Shown piece by piece: positions 51,101 through 63,268 of a stretch of 64,000 bases of DNA (position 1 is its first letter; each line of letters starts with the position of its first letter). The notes beneath the pieces are model-generated. The model ran no database searches. It saw only the letters and a list, made by a program, of their open reading frames with translations, and was not told the origin of the DNA. Source of the stretch: Callipepla californica brunnescens (taxonomy: Eukaryota; Chordata; Aves; Galliformes; Odontophoridae); assembly GCA_023055505.1 (NCBI GenBank), contig JALIRH010000115.1, positions 310,001 to 374,000 on the forward strand, in the 5' to 3' direction. Both the position numbers and the translations under genes were made by a program.

Positions 51101-54100
51101 ATCCTTAGTCTGAATTGCTAGGTGGTGGGGAGTATAGCTAATCCATGCTTGGCCAGAAAAGGCTTGATGAGTGTAAGTTGATGGTATGTAAAAATAATTT
51201 TCTGGAAACATGACATTCTGTCAGTTTCTGAAAGGCTGCAAGGTCTTAATAGGCCTAACACATCTTGGCATGTAGGAATTATGTATTTGATAATGACACA
51301 TCACTCCATGCATTGTTGAATTCAAGATTTCACTTACTATATAGATCACAAGTCAGTCCCCAAGTGATGCAGAAGATCTTTCCTCCACTTGAAGCTGTGT
51401 CTCAGAAATTTGTGCACTGTGCAAGCCAGTCCAGGGAACTCAGTGGCAGGAATTTAGCTGAATACTTCTGAATAAGGGGCATTAAATTGTGCTGGATCAC
51501 TGCCACAGGCTGTAGCAGAACTTAAAAAAAAGAAAAAAAAGGTGGGAGGAAGGAAAGACTTAAAAAGTCAGAACCCAGTGAGCAGATGTGGTACAGTTCT
51601 TCTGAGTGAATTCTGCTTGTGTCTACTGGGAAAAGCATGTACACAATCTTGTGTTGTGGTGTGCTTTGTAACTTGTAGCTTATATTTTGAGCTCCCTTGT
51701 TGTCAACATACTCCCTTTACGTTCCAGGGATTCATGTTTATAGCACAGAAAACTGTTTTTGGCTCAAATTTGGTTCCCAAGTTGGATCTGATCTCTGGTG
51801 TGACCTGCTGCACAGGCTGTCAACAGCTCACAAGATTTATCTTCTGTGACATAATTTAAAATGTACTTGAATCTCCTGTGGCTTTTTTGTGTGGTCTTCT
51901 ACAGTCTGAAGAAATGTTTCTGTCTTACACAGGCATGTGGTTCTTGAAAACTTCATAGGCTCAAAGTTACATTGTTCTGTGGTGCAGCTTGTGTAAGTTA
52001 GTGTAAGTGGTGTAGTTTGTGAAAAAGATGACTTTCTGTCACGATTTTTTGCACTGGTACAAATTTCTTTTTCAGTGGCTGGTGAAACGTGCAATAGAAA
52101 CGAGGGAAGAAATGGGAGATTACGTCCGTTCTTACTCGATATCACAGTTTCAAAAAACACATAGACTTCCAGAGGTAAGGTAGAAACTAGTTTGCTTTTC
52201 TGTTTCAGTATGCAAAATGCCTTGGTGCAATATCAGCTTCACAGCTCCGTGAAATGTTTGTTTGGGTTTGCATGATTTTGGTTTTAAACCAAGACAGGGG
52301 AGATTTAGGTTGGATGTCAGGAGGAAGTTTTTCACTCAGAAGGTGGTGATGCACTGGAACAGGTTGCCCAGAGAGGCTGTGGATGCCCCATCCCTGGAGG
52401 CATTCAAGGCAGGGCTGGATGTGGTTCTGGGCAGCTTGGTCTCGTGGTTGGTGACTCTGCCCAAGGCACAGGGGTTGAAACTCGATGATCTTTGAGGTTC
52501 TTTTCAACCCAAGTTATTCTATGATTCTGTGATTACTAGGATTGCATTTATGTCAGATAATGTGTAAGCAGAGAACAGAAGGACTGCCAGTCTGGATACA
52601 GTTCTGAAGACCTACCTACCTAACTGATGGGAGAAACCACTATTTTCATGTTACAGGAAATGGCTAGCATTTCACCAAACAATTAGTCAGCTCAGTTGGA
52701 AAGTGTTTGACAAATTTGTTTGCAAAACTTACTACAGTGGTTGAGATTTAGTCTTCATTCTTGGTATTTTTGATCATCTCTGATGTCTTGCAGGATGATG
52801 AATTCATGCAAAGAAAAGAGAAGGCTATCAAGACAGTTACTGACATCTTTGTAAGTAAATTATTATTATATTTAATCATCAAGAAGCAAGCAATTTTAGT
52901 AATGAATGATAGTGGTAGAATGATAGATGGCTGCTCCTGAATTTTCTCCTGAGAAGGTCCTATGTTGAATATCATTCTCAGAAGGGCTTATGGAAGGCAA
53001 CACATGAAGTTGGAAACCTTTTAGGTGTATGCTGTTACATGTAGGTAAACGATACCAATTGCCAACACACTGCATGGTGTTCCGTGCTATGAAGCAGGTC
53101 ACAAGGTAGCTTACAGGTCATTAGGCCTTCAGCAGGCTGTTGTGAAGCTGTCAGCGTCTGGATTAGTTTATTTTGAAAAAGTTAATCAAAATGGCAGTGA
53201 CCTCTTGAGTTTAAATGTCTGCATTTCAGATCTTGTCAATTCTACTGTTTGAGTTAGCAATGGAAATACACACCGTACTGTGGGAATGTTTTCCTCAAGT
53301 AGCAAATGTTGATTTGGAAAGATGACATCCCTTGTGTTCTTCCTTTGTCAAGACAGGGCCATCCAACTCCATTTATGTATTTGAAAGCTTCTTAACAAAT
53401 ACTTCAGGATATGTCATTGCCTCGTATCTGAATTCAAAGCCTGGCTAGCTGCTTGAGTTTCTGTCCTTGCTTGCTCTCTGATTTTTGCAGAAGTATTTTG
53501 AGAAGTGATGAGAAATGTAGGTATGCTTTGAAGACACTTCCAAGAGTCTTCAAAAAGTGGTGAAAATACAGTTGTACTGAGAAAATCACTGCTATTCCAG
53601 GCAGCTCTAGCCAGGTGTACTGCACTCTCATTTGTGGACAGAGGGTGTTAAGTGCTGGTATGCTGGGCAATGTGATTGCTTGTTTAGTGGGCCAGAGGAG
53701 ACAAATCATCCTATTCTTTTGTCATGTTTTGGAGGTACTTACTTTTCTAAATGCACAAGCACACAAGCTTTCCTGTCTGTCTGTAGGAATTGGAAGAAAG
53801 AGTATAATCTCAAAACTCTTCTGCGGGTCACCTTCAAATTGTTGTGCATTGGAACTGGAAGGGAAACCAACTTTCCTAAAAGGGAATCACCAAGTGTGAA
53901 AGATAAGGCTGTTGTCTGAATTCATCATTAGACCTGAGCTCTAAGGACCTGCCCTTCTTTTCTCAAGGGGACAGTACAGTGTGATTTATGGTCACAGGGT
54001 TCGAAAAGGGAATATTAAATACCAGTAATGGTTATTGGAGTAACTGCTGCCATTGAAAAGTGAATGTCTATTAAATGGAAATTCTCTTACAGCAGCTGTG

Positions 54101-57100
54101 TTCAAGTGCTTGATTGGCTAATGCCAAGGTTAGTGTTAATGGCACAGTGGCTGCACTTCATATATAGAATAATGTTCTACCAGAAAAGCTGTGACTTGCA
54201 TTGCTCTTCTGTGTGTGTGCAGGTGCCTGGTGTGGGAGTTTCTTGTTGCGGAAAGGCTTGTTTATGTAACAGGCAAAAATGTAACAAGATTTGAAACAAA
54301 GGTGACAGAAATTCAGATCGGAAACAAGTGGAAAAATTGCAGAGGGTAACTTCCGAATTCAGGAGAAACTTGCCAAGGAATGCTTTCTATTTTCACTTTG
54401 TTTAAAATCTCTACTTTGGGATAACATAGTTTTGAAAAAGATTGAAAGCTCAAGAACTGCAGGAAATCATACTTTGTGTTGTATAAGTGTATCAAGCATA
54501 GTCGAGTCTCTTTTATTTTCCTTTGCAAATTCTTGCATTGAATTATTTGTCCCATGTGAGTGGGATTGTTTGAATTTAAGCATATTAAAAAAGCATGTAT
54601 AAAAAGCACAAGCTTCTATTTCATCTTTTATTTTAGTAGTGTGTTTGTTTTAACCATTCTGTGCCTGGCCCTTGAGGGGTTTTAAATTATTTCAGTGTAA
54701 AACAAACCAAGGAGGTTGGTCTGATGCTTTTGTTGTTGACTCTTTGGTAGTGATGATGAAGTTCTTCTCTGCTGTCATGAAGGCTGGAACTGCAAGCTCT
54801 GACTTCATTTACTCTCTTGTCTGACAGGAGATTTACAAACCCCAGAGAAAATACAAGCGTCAGAAGGGGGCTGAAGAACTTCTAGATGAGGAATCAAAGG
54901 TTCATGCTACACTTCTGGAATATGGCAGGTGAAGGGCTTCGTTTGATTGTTTGAGGGTTTTATGTTGTGTACATTTTTAAATTGATTGTGTTTTGTTTTT
55001 AATTCTACTAAAGAATCAAACTTCCAGATTTACTCCAGTCAGGTTTCAGACTTGTTTTGCCCCTTTAGTGAGTTAAATTTGTTGAGCTTATTCATTGCTT
55101 CTTAAAAATGGCTTATGCCATGATGGCAGTACTACTTTAAAATGCTTCTGCTTTAGAACAGCTTGATACACGTTCTGTGGGAGGGTGGTGCTCTATCGCT
55201 TTGCCTACACCACTGAGCTATAAATGTAGAGAGAACTTAAATGTTGGTGAATTCTTGAAAACTTGGAATTATTCTGTCATAAAATAGGACTGAATTTATC
55301 CCTTGCGCACAAGTGTTGGATAAATGGAGAACAAGTGATGCTTACACTTTTAAGCCATTAAAGACATAAACAGTCCTGCTTTGAAAATAAATTACATTTT
55401 ATCAAAGCCCGTAAGACTGAATGTTTTTCTGGGGAGTAGAGACTGTACTGACAATTTCCTAAGGTCTTTTATAATTCAGAAGTTAATAGCAAGGGATTAA
55501 ATTCTAAGTGGAAAGCAGCCCTTTTGTTTTCCACGAGCTTTATGTCACCATTATTTAAGAAGAGTCTGAGAGTGTGAATTATAATGGAAAGAGTGGAGTG
55601 AGGTGGAATTGTTCTGTAAATATGCCATAGTACCTGAGTATTGCATTTGTTTGAACAATTCCAAAACCAACATGAGCCTGGCATTGGATGTTGTTGAATG
55701 AATCACCTTGTAGTAAATCTTATCAGTGAAAACTGATAATGTGTTTGTGGAAATTGGAGACTACAATGTGTTTATTTCGTGTTACTGTTATTCTTTCAGG
55801 AGATACGGATTTAGCAGACAAGCAGGAAAAACAGAACAGGTGAAAAACTTTCTGAATTTTTAAAACATACTCAGATTTTTGGAAGAACTGCATTGCTTTT
55901 GTTGGAGTGTTGTTTGCTGTAATATCTTCAAGTTACACAGCATCATATTTAGGGTTACATAGTTGACTTGTGGGGCTGGTAGTTCTCAGAGGGATATGGA
56001 ATCTTTGACAGAGATGTGACTATAGCCAGTCAGGGACACTGTCTTGAAGAGCTAGAATACTTGTGAAGGCTGCCATGAAAATGAAAGGATGTGTGAGGCT
56101 GTTCAGCAGCTGAAAAGTTTTTGTAACTGGAGCATAGTAGATCTGGGTGTTTTTGTTGTTGTTGTTATCTTTTTTCTCCTTGCTGTCTGTATTTATACTT
56201 TAGGTTACTGGAACTAGCTATAATATTTTCTTAATTTTTCTTCAGAAAACTGAAGATAAGAAAATTGTGCTACCCTCAGGGCTTGCAGCGGCAGGGAAAG
56301 CTGAGCCTTGTGATGAAGATGACCTCCGGGCAGCTGAAGAGGTGTGCCATCTCTCTAAGTAGGCATGGGTGAAACTAACTTTTGGGGAGGGAAATGGTTA
56401 TCACTGCCATTCTCTATCATTGTCACTCTTTTCAGGAAGGAAGATTTCTGCACTTGCTTTCCATAAGAGAATATGGAAATTGAAATCAATGCCCCAAAAT
56501 TAAATGTTTATTAGCATTTGATAACAAAAAAAATCAACTTCTGTTTTGTACTCTGAGCATTTTGAAGAGGTCAGGTTTTGGGTTGATGTGGGGAGTTGAA
56601 TGCTGTTAGTTAGCCTGTACTCTTATGAAGAGTTTCCATTTATTCGGTAGTTTCAGCCACCTCTGAATTAACTTTTGTAGATTTGCTGTCCCATTACATG
56701 CATGAAAATACACATTATGTTACGTTAGTTGTATGTGTGTGCCACTGTCAGTAGTCAGAAATAAGTTAGATAATAGAAGATGTGTGTAATTCCTGTTCTT
56801 TTATCCTAGCTTCGCATTAAAACTCTGATGACTGGAATGGCTGCTATGGCAACGGAAGAGGTAATCAATGTCTGAAACTGATACAGCTTTGTTCAAATTG
56901 TGATTGATTAGATTTTAGCAGTCACAGTTTGTATTCATCATCAAGTTTCCTACTTTCCCAGGCCCCGCAGTGCATTAAGATACAGGGATAAGGATATTCA
57001 TGCAAATTTTAGTGCAGTTTTCTCCAGTCTTGAATTGTTTTCATTCTTGGAAAACAGAACACTCAGCATTATAGGTGAAATTTCTGCCAGCAAAATGTTC

Positions 57101-60100
57101 TTTCGAATGGCTTGTTTATGATTGGAGATTTTTACCCAATTGCAGGGCAAGTTGACAGCGAGCACGGTGGGGCAGATAGTTGGACTCCAGTCGGATGAGA
57201 TCAAGCAAATAGTGTCAGAATATGCTGAAAAGGTGAGTGTGTTTCCTGATTGTGATTTACCAAGTTGTGATAGATAACCTGTTAATTAAAGCTTCTGAAT
57301 CAATTGCTGTGATTGTCTTAAAACAGTACTGTTTCATATATGCTGTACAGTCAGGATTCAGGGAAGTATTTCAATTTGGCAGAATATGTATTTTTAATTA
57401 CATTCATGAGTATCTTGGGTGTTCAGCGGCTTCTTAAAATTCTTTATGGTAAAGGGCCTATGCCTGTCTCTGTTGAAATCAGCAGTGTAAACTCGTTAAG
57501 TATTAAGCACAGCAGTACAGACAGTGGGATCTTGCTTGCACTGGTTTCCAATTATCACTTGTGCTCTCTCTCATTTTCAATCTAGTATTACAAAAAAAAA
57601 AAACCAAACCAACAAATATTTGTTACTTTAAAAGTCAAGGGTGTATATTTGCTCTGTTCATTGTGTTCAGCTGTGATTGTTTTCTTTATAGTAATGTGAG
57701 AAGAAAATCTGGCTCTTCAAGCAATTAATACGTATAATACATCACTGCCAGTTATGAGTTATAGGTTGCTCTTATTTGTCCAATGGTCTTCTCATATTTC
57801 TTCTTTTTTGTTGACACTTATGAGGTATGGAGGTTTCCCATTTGGGAGATAAACCCTATAACTCAAAGAGTCTACAGCAAATTCTTGGCCTTTCTTTATT
57901 ATAAAAGATTGGAAGAACAGAAGTCCAAGGGTCATATTTCAATGTTATATTTCTTCTGCTCTGAGAGAAGGCAGCAAGACCTTGACTATTACAGTAGAAC
58001 AATGATTAATACTCTGGGAAGTAAGAACTGATTCAAGTCAAGCCAAAAACATATCGCTTTTGAAATCAACTGGATTTGAAAGAAAAAAAATAAAAAGGGT
58101 GTGTGCATGTATGCAGCAGGAAACGAGGACTAAGGATGTTACCAAACAGCTTATTAAAGCAACAACAGCACTTGTGTGCTGTTCTAATAACTGTAACCTG
58201 TTGTAACTATTCATAGTCTGAAGAACAGAAAAAGTCTTAATAGAATCCATAGGTGCATTTCCAGTGAAAAAAGCTGGCAAGCAAAATTCTGGATCTGATT
58301 TTGCCACTTGCTAGGACTGTTCTTACAAGATGGCATTTTTGCTGAGGATCAATGGATACAGCTTTCTGCTCACCCTGTTAACTTACTTGGTAAATTCAAA
58401 GGGAAGGTAGTTTTTTATTAGCTGACCCATCTCAACATTTTAAAGAACAATTAATTGCAGTAGCTTTGAATTCTACTGTGTTAGAGGGATTATCCCTCTG
58501 ACCGTTTGCAGGTACTCCCATTCATAATAGAAGCTTTGAGACCTTCAGTGCAAGTTCATGGAGAGGAATGCAAAACATACTGTTTTGCATCCTTTGTGAA
58601 TTCGGCAGTAATCTCAGTTGCTCTCCTGTCTTATTTCTGATTGTGTGTCTAAAACATTGGAGAAACAACTGATGCAGATTGAATCCTCCCAGAGGTACAT
58701 GGAAAGTAAAATGAGAGGAGATCGTTCCTTCTGTGTTTTCATCACAGCAATTTTTACACTACAAATAAAGCCCCGAGGGAAGTTATTTCTAGTAGAGAAA
58801 ACCTAAATATTTTATTAACACTATAGATTTCTACTTCTTCCCTTCTATCTGGAATAGAATGATTAAAGTCAATATATGCATGGTAGAAATGATGAGATGG
58901 AGTATGGCCACGCTCCACAGATCTGAAGACTTTAATGAACTGAACCTGAACTATTTGTTGCCAAAGCTGTACTGTATGGATTCGTATTTATTTTTCGCAA
59001 GATCAGTCTCAGACTGGCTTAGCTAACATTTCTTTCTCTAACGTTTCCAGTTTTCTTGATTTACATGTAGTGCGTGTTAGGCAAGCTAATCATGTGGAAA
59101 TGTGACAAGCACGTGATATAATGAGGAGCTGTGATTTGGCTAAAGAACAAGTGAATCATAGAATCACTCAAGGTGGGAAAAGACCTCGAAGATCACCCAG
59201 TCCAACCGTCCCCTACCACCAACATTTCCCCACAAGCCATGTCCCTCAGTGCTGCACCTGGACATTTCTTGAACACCTTCAGGGATGGTGATTCAGCCAC
59301 CCCCCCGGGCAAGCCTGTTCCAGTGCCTGACCACTCAGAGAACAAATTCTTCCTATTATCCAACCTGTAGCTCTCCTAGCATAACTTGAGGCCATTCCCT
59401 CTTGTCCTAGTGTTATGTAGGCTGACCTCCACCTCGCCACAGTTTCCTTTCAGGGAATTGTGGAGAGCAATAACGTCACCCCTGAGCCTCATCTTCTGCA
59501 GACTGAACAATTCCATTTCATCAGCTGTCCTCATAAGACTGGTGCTGCAGAACCATCACAACTTTGTTGCCCTTCTCTGGACGCACTCCAGGGCCTCAAT
59601 GCTTTTCTTGTTGTGAGGGACCCAAAACTGAAAGCAGTGTACCTCATGAGAGCTGAATGCAAAGGGATGATCACCTTCCTGGGAATAAGAGAAATAAGTA
59701 AATCTTGATGTGTGTCTCTTGAATATAGTGTTGCAAGTGCTGTTTGGTAGCATTTTTCTTTCCCTAATTAGATGGAAAGAAAGTACAAGGCTTTTGTTAG
59801 GATAGATGTTGGAATTAGAGTTTTCTTGCTGTAGGTGTAAAAGTATAACAAGCCATGAAGCTGCTGTTCAGCATGAGTGAGGAAGACAGTTTCTCTCTCT
59901 TAAATTCACTTAAAACTAAGCTGTTAATGAAGACATCCTTCTCCTTCTGTCAGGAGTTAATAGCAGGAGCAAATATTTTATCTTGCAGTAGTTGTCAGCT
60001 TTGAGTAATTATTCAAAAAGCATCTAATATTGGAGGTTTTCTTACAAACTCTACAATTTAGAACCTGACGTAGCTGAAAATTAAATGTTTTCCTAATGAA

Positions 60101-63100
60101 ATATTGGAAAATGAATTAACTAAAAGAAGTCATCTGAATGAGTGAAGCACATTACCTAAGCAATTATTCAAGAGAGTTCTTTCAAACAGTGTAGTTAATT
60201 TTTAGGCAAATTATCAATTCAGCATGTAGCTATCACTGATTTTTAATTAGTCTTTCATCTGCTGCAAATATACAAGTTCTATTATAAATGTTATTCATGG
60301 CAAAACATGTTTCTAGCAACTTTCAAAATTCAGAGACAACAGAGAGTGGATCCAGATTCATCTCTTCTTTAAGTATTTCTGAGACGCTTACTTGGCAATG
60401 CAAGTTCTTTTAAATACCATAGCACAAAAGTAAAATAAAAATAAATAAAAGCTTAGAGAGATAAATGTAATTGCCTTTCTGAGTCTGTCATTGTCATTCA
60501 GCTTGCTGCTTCTGTGCCAGTGTTTCTAAAGACAACTGTTCGATGCTGAGTTCTGAATTTACATATTGGGGTTTGGATGAACTCCCAGTTCAACAAGTTC
60601 AGGAAATACCACTGAAGCAGAGCTACTGCTTAAGGGGATTTTCAGCATGTTTGTTTTTGTTAGCAGTGCAGTTGTTCTTGTTTAAAATCCCTAGTAGATT
60701 TAACTGTGATGTTGATGCAACAATTGATTTACTATAGTATACTGCAGTATTCTTAACCAGTCCCCCAGCATCTCACTAACCTACTTTACCTAATCTTTTG
60801 GGATGTCGTTTAGTTATTTGACTGCTTTCTTACCTTGGCGTTATATAAACTGGTAAGTCATTGTTTCTGTTGGACAGTGGGACACAGCTCTCGATAAGGA
60901 TATACCACAAGTGTGCTTCAGTTTGGCATCTCCTTAGCTACCGTGGAAGTAAAAAGTATTGTTGTGAGGTTCAACAGGCTGTCCTGTTCTTTATTTTAGC
61001 AATCTGAGCTTTCTGCTGAGGAGCGACCAGAAAGGCTTGGGGCTGCCCAGCAGCACAGAAGGAAGGTGGCATCTCTGAATAAGCAGATTTTGCAGAAAAC
61101 TAAACTCCTGGAAGAGGTAAGGATTGTGTGGGGAGCAAAGAGGAAAACACTGAGAAGCGAGAATTTCCTAGCGGATCTTTTTTTGCCGTTTGCCAAAGAC
61201 AGTTTTTGTGGGTAAGGTAGAAGAAGCTGAAATCAGTGATAGTCAAGACTTCCTCTTCAAATGTGATTGTGAAATTCTCTCCTTGGTGTTGCAGTGAGTT
61301 CTGTCAGCAGTTCTCATATCAAACAGTTCTTTAATTTTTGTGTCAGTTTCCATGAAGTGTGGACTTCAGTCTTAAATTATGATTCTGTTTGGCTAGGGAG
61401 AATCCGGCCTATTGGTGAAAAGTATGAAAACTGTAATTAAAAAAATATTGTTATGGGTTTCCCTGTGGATAGGAATGAGTGAGGTGTTGGGTCACAGCTC
61501 TACACTGTGAATGGCAAACTAAAACATCAGGAAAATAAGTGAATCAGAAGTGAAGCAGCACTTCTTCTTATCTTTTCTAACCCTTGTCTTATTTCTATTG
61601 TTTCTGCTTGCAATGCAACCTTAAACCATAACTACTTTAGAGGAAGATACTGATATAAAAATAGCCCTTAAGCTATCTGACAAATGAAATATTGGTAACT
61701 CCATTTTGGTAACTGCCTTCTTAATGGATTTTCCATAGGTTTCTAAAACATAATCAAACAACCTCTTGCTTTATTGATATGGACAGCTCTGTGGTACTGT
61801 CTCATGATGTTTTTATGTAAGTCTTGAATCACCATAGCTTATTTGGAGAAGGAAAAAATGGGACTCTCTTCTTTGCCTGGAGTGAAACCAGGCTATCATA
61901 GCCAGGCTAAATAATTTCCAGCACTTCAACAGAGATTCATTCCAGTAAGTCACCTTTCTGCTGGAATCCCTTTTGTTAAAGTTGCTGTTTATTCTAGGAC
62001 CTAATACATCAAGAAGGACAGGTGGGAAGGATTTACTATTAGGAAGGGTTCAGAGTATTTAGAATAAGATGTACTCAGACAAGAAAAGACCTTGATTGTG
62101 ATGGTTTGCCTATTTTTTTAACAGACAACCATTATTAATATCTCAAATATTAGTGCTCTCTACTACAGGTGTAATTAGCATGAATGTAGAATCATACTCT
62201 GTTCTTTCTCTTTATTACAGCTGCAAGCTAAATGTGCTGATCTACAGGCAAAATGTACCGAAGCAAAAAAGACATTAACTGAGGTGATCTTTCTTTATTT
62301 TTCTGTGCACTGATTCTAGCAGAATTGCTTCTGAGAATTCCATTAAGAAGTTTTATGTGGAGGGACGTATTAAATGTGGAAGCTGATTGATAACTTTTAT
62401 GTTAAGAAGGTTTTGAGTTTGTGAATGGCGTTGTGGATTTCTGCTTTTCTGGTCCCAAAGAAACAGATTGATTTATGTATGTGTTTATTTATTACATTGC
62501 CTAGAATGGGAGACCTATTTTATGATACTATTTTGAAGATTACTATTCATTACACTTCTTAGGTCAAGAGTTACAGTGAAAAGCTGGACAAGGAACTAGC
62601 AGCCTTAGAAATAATAGAATCCCAAGCAGATTCTAGGTAAGTTTGTATGTTTGTTTTCCTTTGTGGCTTTTGAAGTTATTAAAAATGTTGGTTTTAAAAT
62701 AAGTCATTCATTATGTCTTGCTTTTTCAACCTAAGTGTTTAAAAAATTAAATACTCTGGCTTCCCTCCATTTGTCAGGAGAAGATTACTAAATAATTTAT
62801 TCTGAGTGTAAAATCTAAATCCATAGTTGAAAATAATTGTAGATATTTAAAGATAGCACAAGCAGAACAACATTAAACGTGCATGAAAATTAATTGTGGC
62901 CTTCCTTTTTTTTTTTTTCTTCGTATCTGAAACCTTAATCTTGCATAAATTAAATAGGGTGCTCTTAAAACTTCCACAGTAATGAGCTCAGAATATCACA
63001 AAGCATCAAAATACTTGAGGTAATATCATGAGAGTACAAATAAAACTGATATTTGGACTTCTAATTTAAGTGAACTTTACTGGAAAGCAGTACAGAATTA

Positions 63101-63268
63101 AGCTTGTTCCAGTGTCTTTTAGTTTTCCATCTGCTGAAGTTAGAATTGAAAAGACTAATGCAGTTTTGCTGGATCTTCAAATCTAGCGTGTTACAGAATC
63201 TGCGGATGCTGGTTGCCATGAATGAAAACCTCAAAAGCCAGGAGCAAGAATTCAAAGCACACTGTAGG
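45085..63268 (+). CDS. CCDC93: CCDC93, CCC/Commander complex subunit (5' part: 15 exons, 410 codons; 3' part beyond window)
   Basis: Fifteen exons with GT-AG borders and perfectly compatible phases translate to 410 codons that follow vertebrate CCDC93 from its first residue. The family protein is about 630 residues, so the C-terminal coiled-coil part lies past the right edge. CCDC93 pairs with CCDC22 in the CCC complex (with COMMD proteins and VPS35L). This complex works with retriever and WASH on endosomes to recycle cargo such as LDL receptor and copper transporters. The N-terminal ~120 residues form the calponin-homology-like NN-CH domain ([51 protein letters not shown]). Residues ~155-300 form a charged linker with [20 protein letters not shown]. 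From ~300 onward Leu/Glu/Lys-rich heptad-like sequence begins the coiled coils. The start is chosen because [14 protein letters not shown], followed by a donor, mirrors the short family first exon. Confidence 0.96.
45918..45945 (+). repeat. 14-bp tandem duplication in CCDC93 intron 1
   Basis: TGAAGGAGAAGCTC occurs twice in perfect tandem about 30 bp before exon 2. It lies in the branch-point and polypyrimidine region of that acceptor. Confidence 0.9.
45976..46089 (+). CDS. CCDC93: CCDC93 exon 2 (codons 15-52)
   Basis: 114 nt between acceptor TTTGCCAG and donor GTGAGA. It encodes [10 protein letters not shown] followed by the first helices of the NN-CH domain, ending GLSPFDK. Confidence 0.96.
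47727..47821 (+). CDS. CCDC93: CCDC93 exon 3 (codons 53-83, two bases of 84)
   Basis: 95 nt between acceptor TTTGGTAG and donor GTAAGT. It encodes [15 protein letters not shown] and ENSTIGQK of the NN-CH domain. Confidence 0.95.
49826..49839 (+). promoter_or_regulatory. Possible CTCF-like site in CCDC93 intron 3
   Basis: CCACTAGAGGGAAC matches the CTCF core CCASYAGRKGGCRS at 13 of 14 positions. A chance match is possible. Confidence 0.25.
49962..50073 (+). CDS. CCDC93: CCDC93 exon 4 (codons 84-121)
   Basis: 112 nt between acceptor CCCTAATAG and donor GTAATA. It completes Ile84 and encodes [14 protein letters not shown] and [16 protein letters not shown], closing the NN-CH core. Confidence 0.95.
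52076..52174 (+). CDS. CCDC93: CCDC93 exon 5 (codons 122-154)
   Basis: 99 nt between acceptor TTTTTCAG and donor GTAAGG. It encodes [16 protein letters not shown] and [10 protein letters not shown]. Confidence 0.95.
52289..52534 (+). mobile_element. CR1 LINE 3'-end fragment, sense, in CCDC93 intron 5
   Basis: It begins inside the ORF2 C-terminus (GGGGAGATTTAGGTTGGATG). Its frame still reads [20 protein letters not shown] and ends LDDL. It then passes through the 3'UTR to TTATTCTATGATTCTGTGATT. It sits 115 bp past the exon 5 donor, in a 619-bp intron. Severely 5'-truncated but moderately well preserved. Confidence 0.92.
52794..52850 (+). CDS. CCDC93: CCDC93 exon 6 (codons 155-173)
   Basis: 57 nt between acceptor TCTTGCAG and donor GTAAGT. 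It encodes [19 protein letters not shown]. Confidence 0.94.
54828..54928 (+). CDS. CCDC93: CCDC93 exon 7 (codons 174-206, two bases of 207)
   Basis: 101 nt between acceptor TCTGACAG and donor GTGAAG. It encodes the basic stretch [14 protein letters not shown] and then [18 protein letters not shown]. Confidence 0.95.
55800..55839 (+). CDS. CCDC93: CCDC93 exon 8 (codons 207-220)
   Basis: A 40-nt microexon-sized exon between acceptor TCTTTCAG and donor GTGAAA. It completes Arg207 and encodes [13 protein letters not shown]. It is too short to be found without the phase of its neighbours. Confidence 0.92.
56246..56341 (+). CDS. CCDC93: CCDC93 exon 9 (codons 221-252)
   Basis: 96 nt between acceptor TTTCTTCAG and donor GTGTGC. 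It encodes [18 protein letters not shown] and the acidic [11 protein letters not shown]. Confidence 0.94.
56810..56860 (+). CDS. CCDC93: CCDC93 exon 10 (codons 253-269)
   Basis: 51 nt between acceptor ATCCTAG and donor GTAATC. It encodes [17 protein letters not shown]. Confidence 0.92.
57146..57232 (+). CDS. CCDC93: CCDC93 exon 11 (codons 270-298)
   Basis: 87 nt between acceptor AATTGCAG and donor GTGAGT. It encodes [15 protein letters not shown] and [12 protein letters not shown]. Confidence 0.95.
59154..59686 (-). mobile_element. CR1 LINE 3' fragment, antisense, in CCDC93 intron 11
   Basis: It begins AATCATAGAATCACTCAAGG, a reverse-complement CR1 tail. It continues with AAGACCTCGAAGATCACCCA and antisense ORF2 (AGGGCCTCAATGCTTTTCTT near 59590). 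The minus strand reads [17 protein letters not shown] before breaks. An old truncated copy. Confidence 0.88.
61000..61116 (+). CDS. CCDC93: CCDC93 exon 12 (codons 299-337)
   Basis: 117 nt between acceptor TATTTTAG and donor GTAAGG. It encodes [14 protein letters not shown] and [19 protein letters not shown], the start of coiled-coil character. Confidence 0.95.
62221..62283 (+). CDS. CCDC93: CCDC93 exon 13 (codons 338-358)
   Basis: 63 nt between acceptor TTATTACAG and donor GTGATC. It encodes [19 protein letters not shown] and more. The near-repeat LQAKC occurs twice, seven residues apart, as expected for heptads. Confidence 0.92.
62563..62636 (+). CDS. CCDC93: CCDC93 exon 14 (codons 359-382, two bases of 383)
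   Basis: 74 nt between acceptor CTTCTTAG and donor GTAAGT. It encodes [19 protein letters not shown], coiled-coil-like. Confidence 0.94.
63187..63268 (+). CDS. CCDC93: CCDC93 exon 15 (codons 383-410)
   Basis: 82 nt between acceptor AAATCTAG and donor GTAAGA. It completes Ser383 and encodes [14 protein letters not shown] and [12 protein letters not shown], near-identical to the family. Confidence 0.95.

Larger units (their letters stand above)
45127..52075 (+). other. CCDC93: CCDC93 introns 1-4 (with exons 2-4 between them)
   Basis: Introns are 45127-45975, 46090-47726, 47822-49961 and 50074-52075. Contents noted are a 14-bp tandem duplication at 45918-45945 and a CTCF-like site at 49826-49839. 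No dispersed repeat or further exon is recognised. Confidence 0.75.
52851..60999 (+). other. CCDC93: CCDC93 introns 6-11 (with exons 7-11 between them)
   Basis: Introns are 52851-54827, 54929-55799, 55840-56245, 56342-56809, 56861-57145 and 57233-60999. Intron 11 is the largest and holds an antisense CR1 fragment at 59154-59686. Nothing else is recognised. Confidence 0.75.
61117..63186 (+). other. CCDC93: CCDC93 introns 12-14 (with exons 13 and 14 between them)
   Basis: Introns are 61117-62220, 62284-62562 and 62637-63186. They are AT-rich with no repeat or additional exon recognised. Confidence 0.75.
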
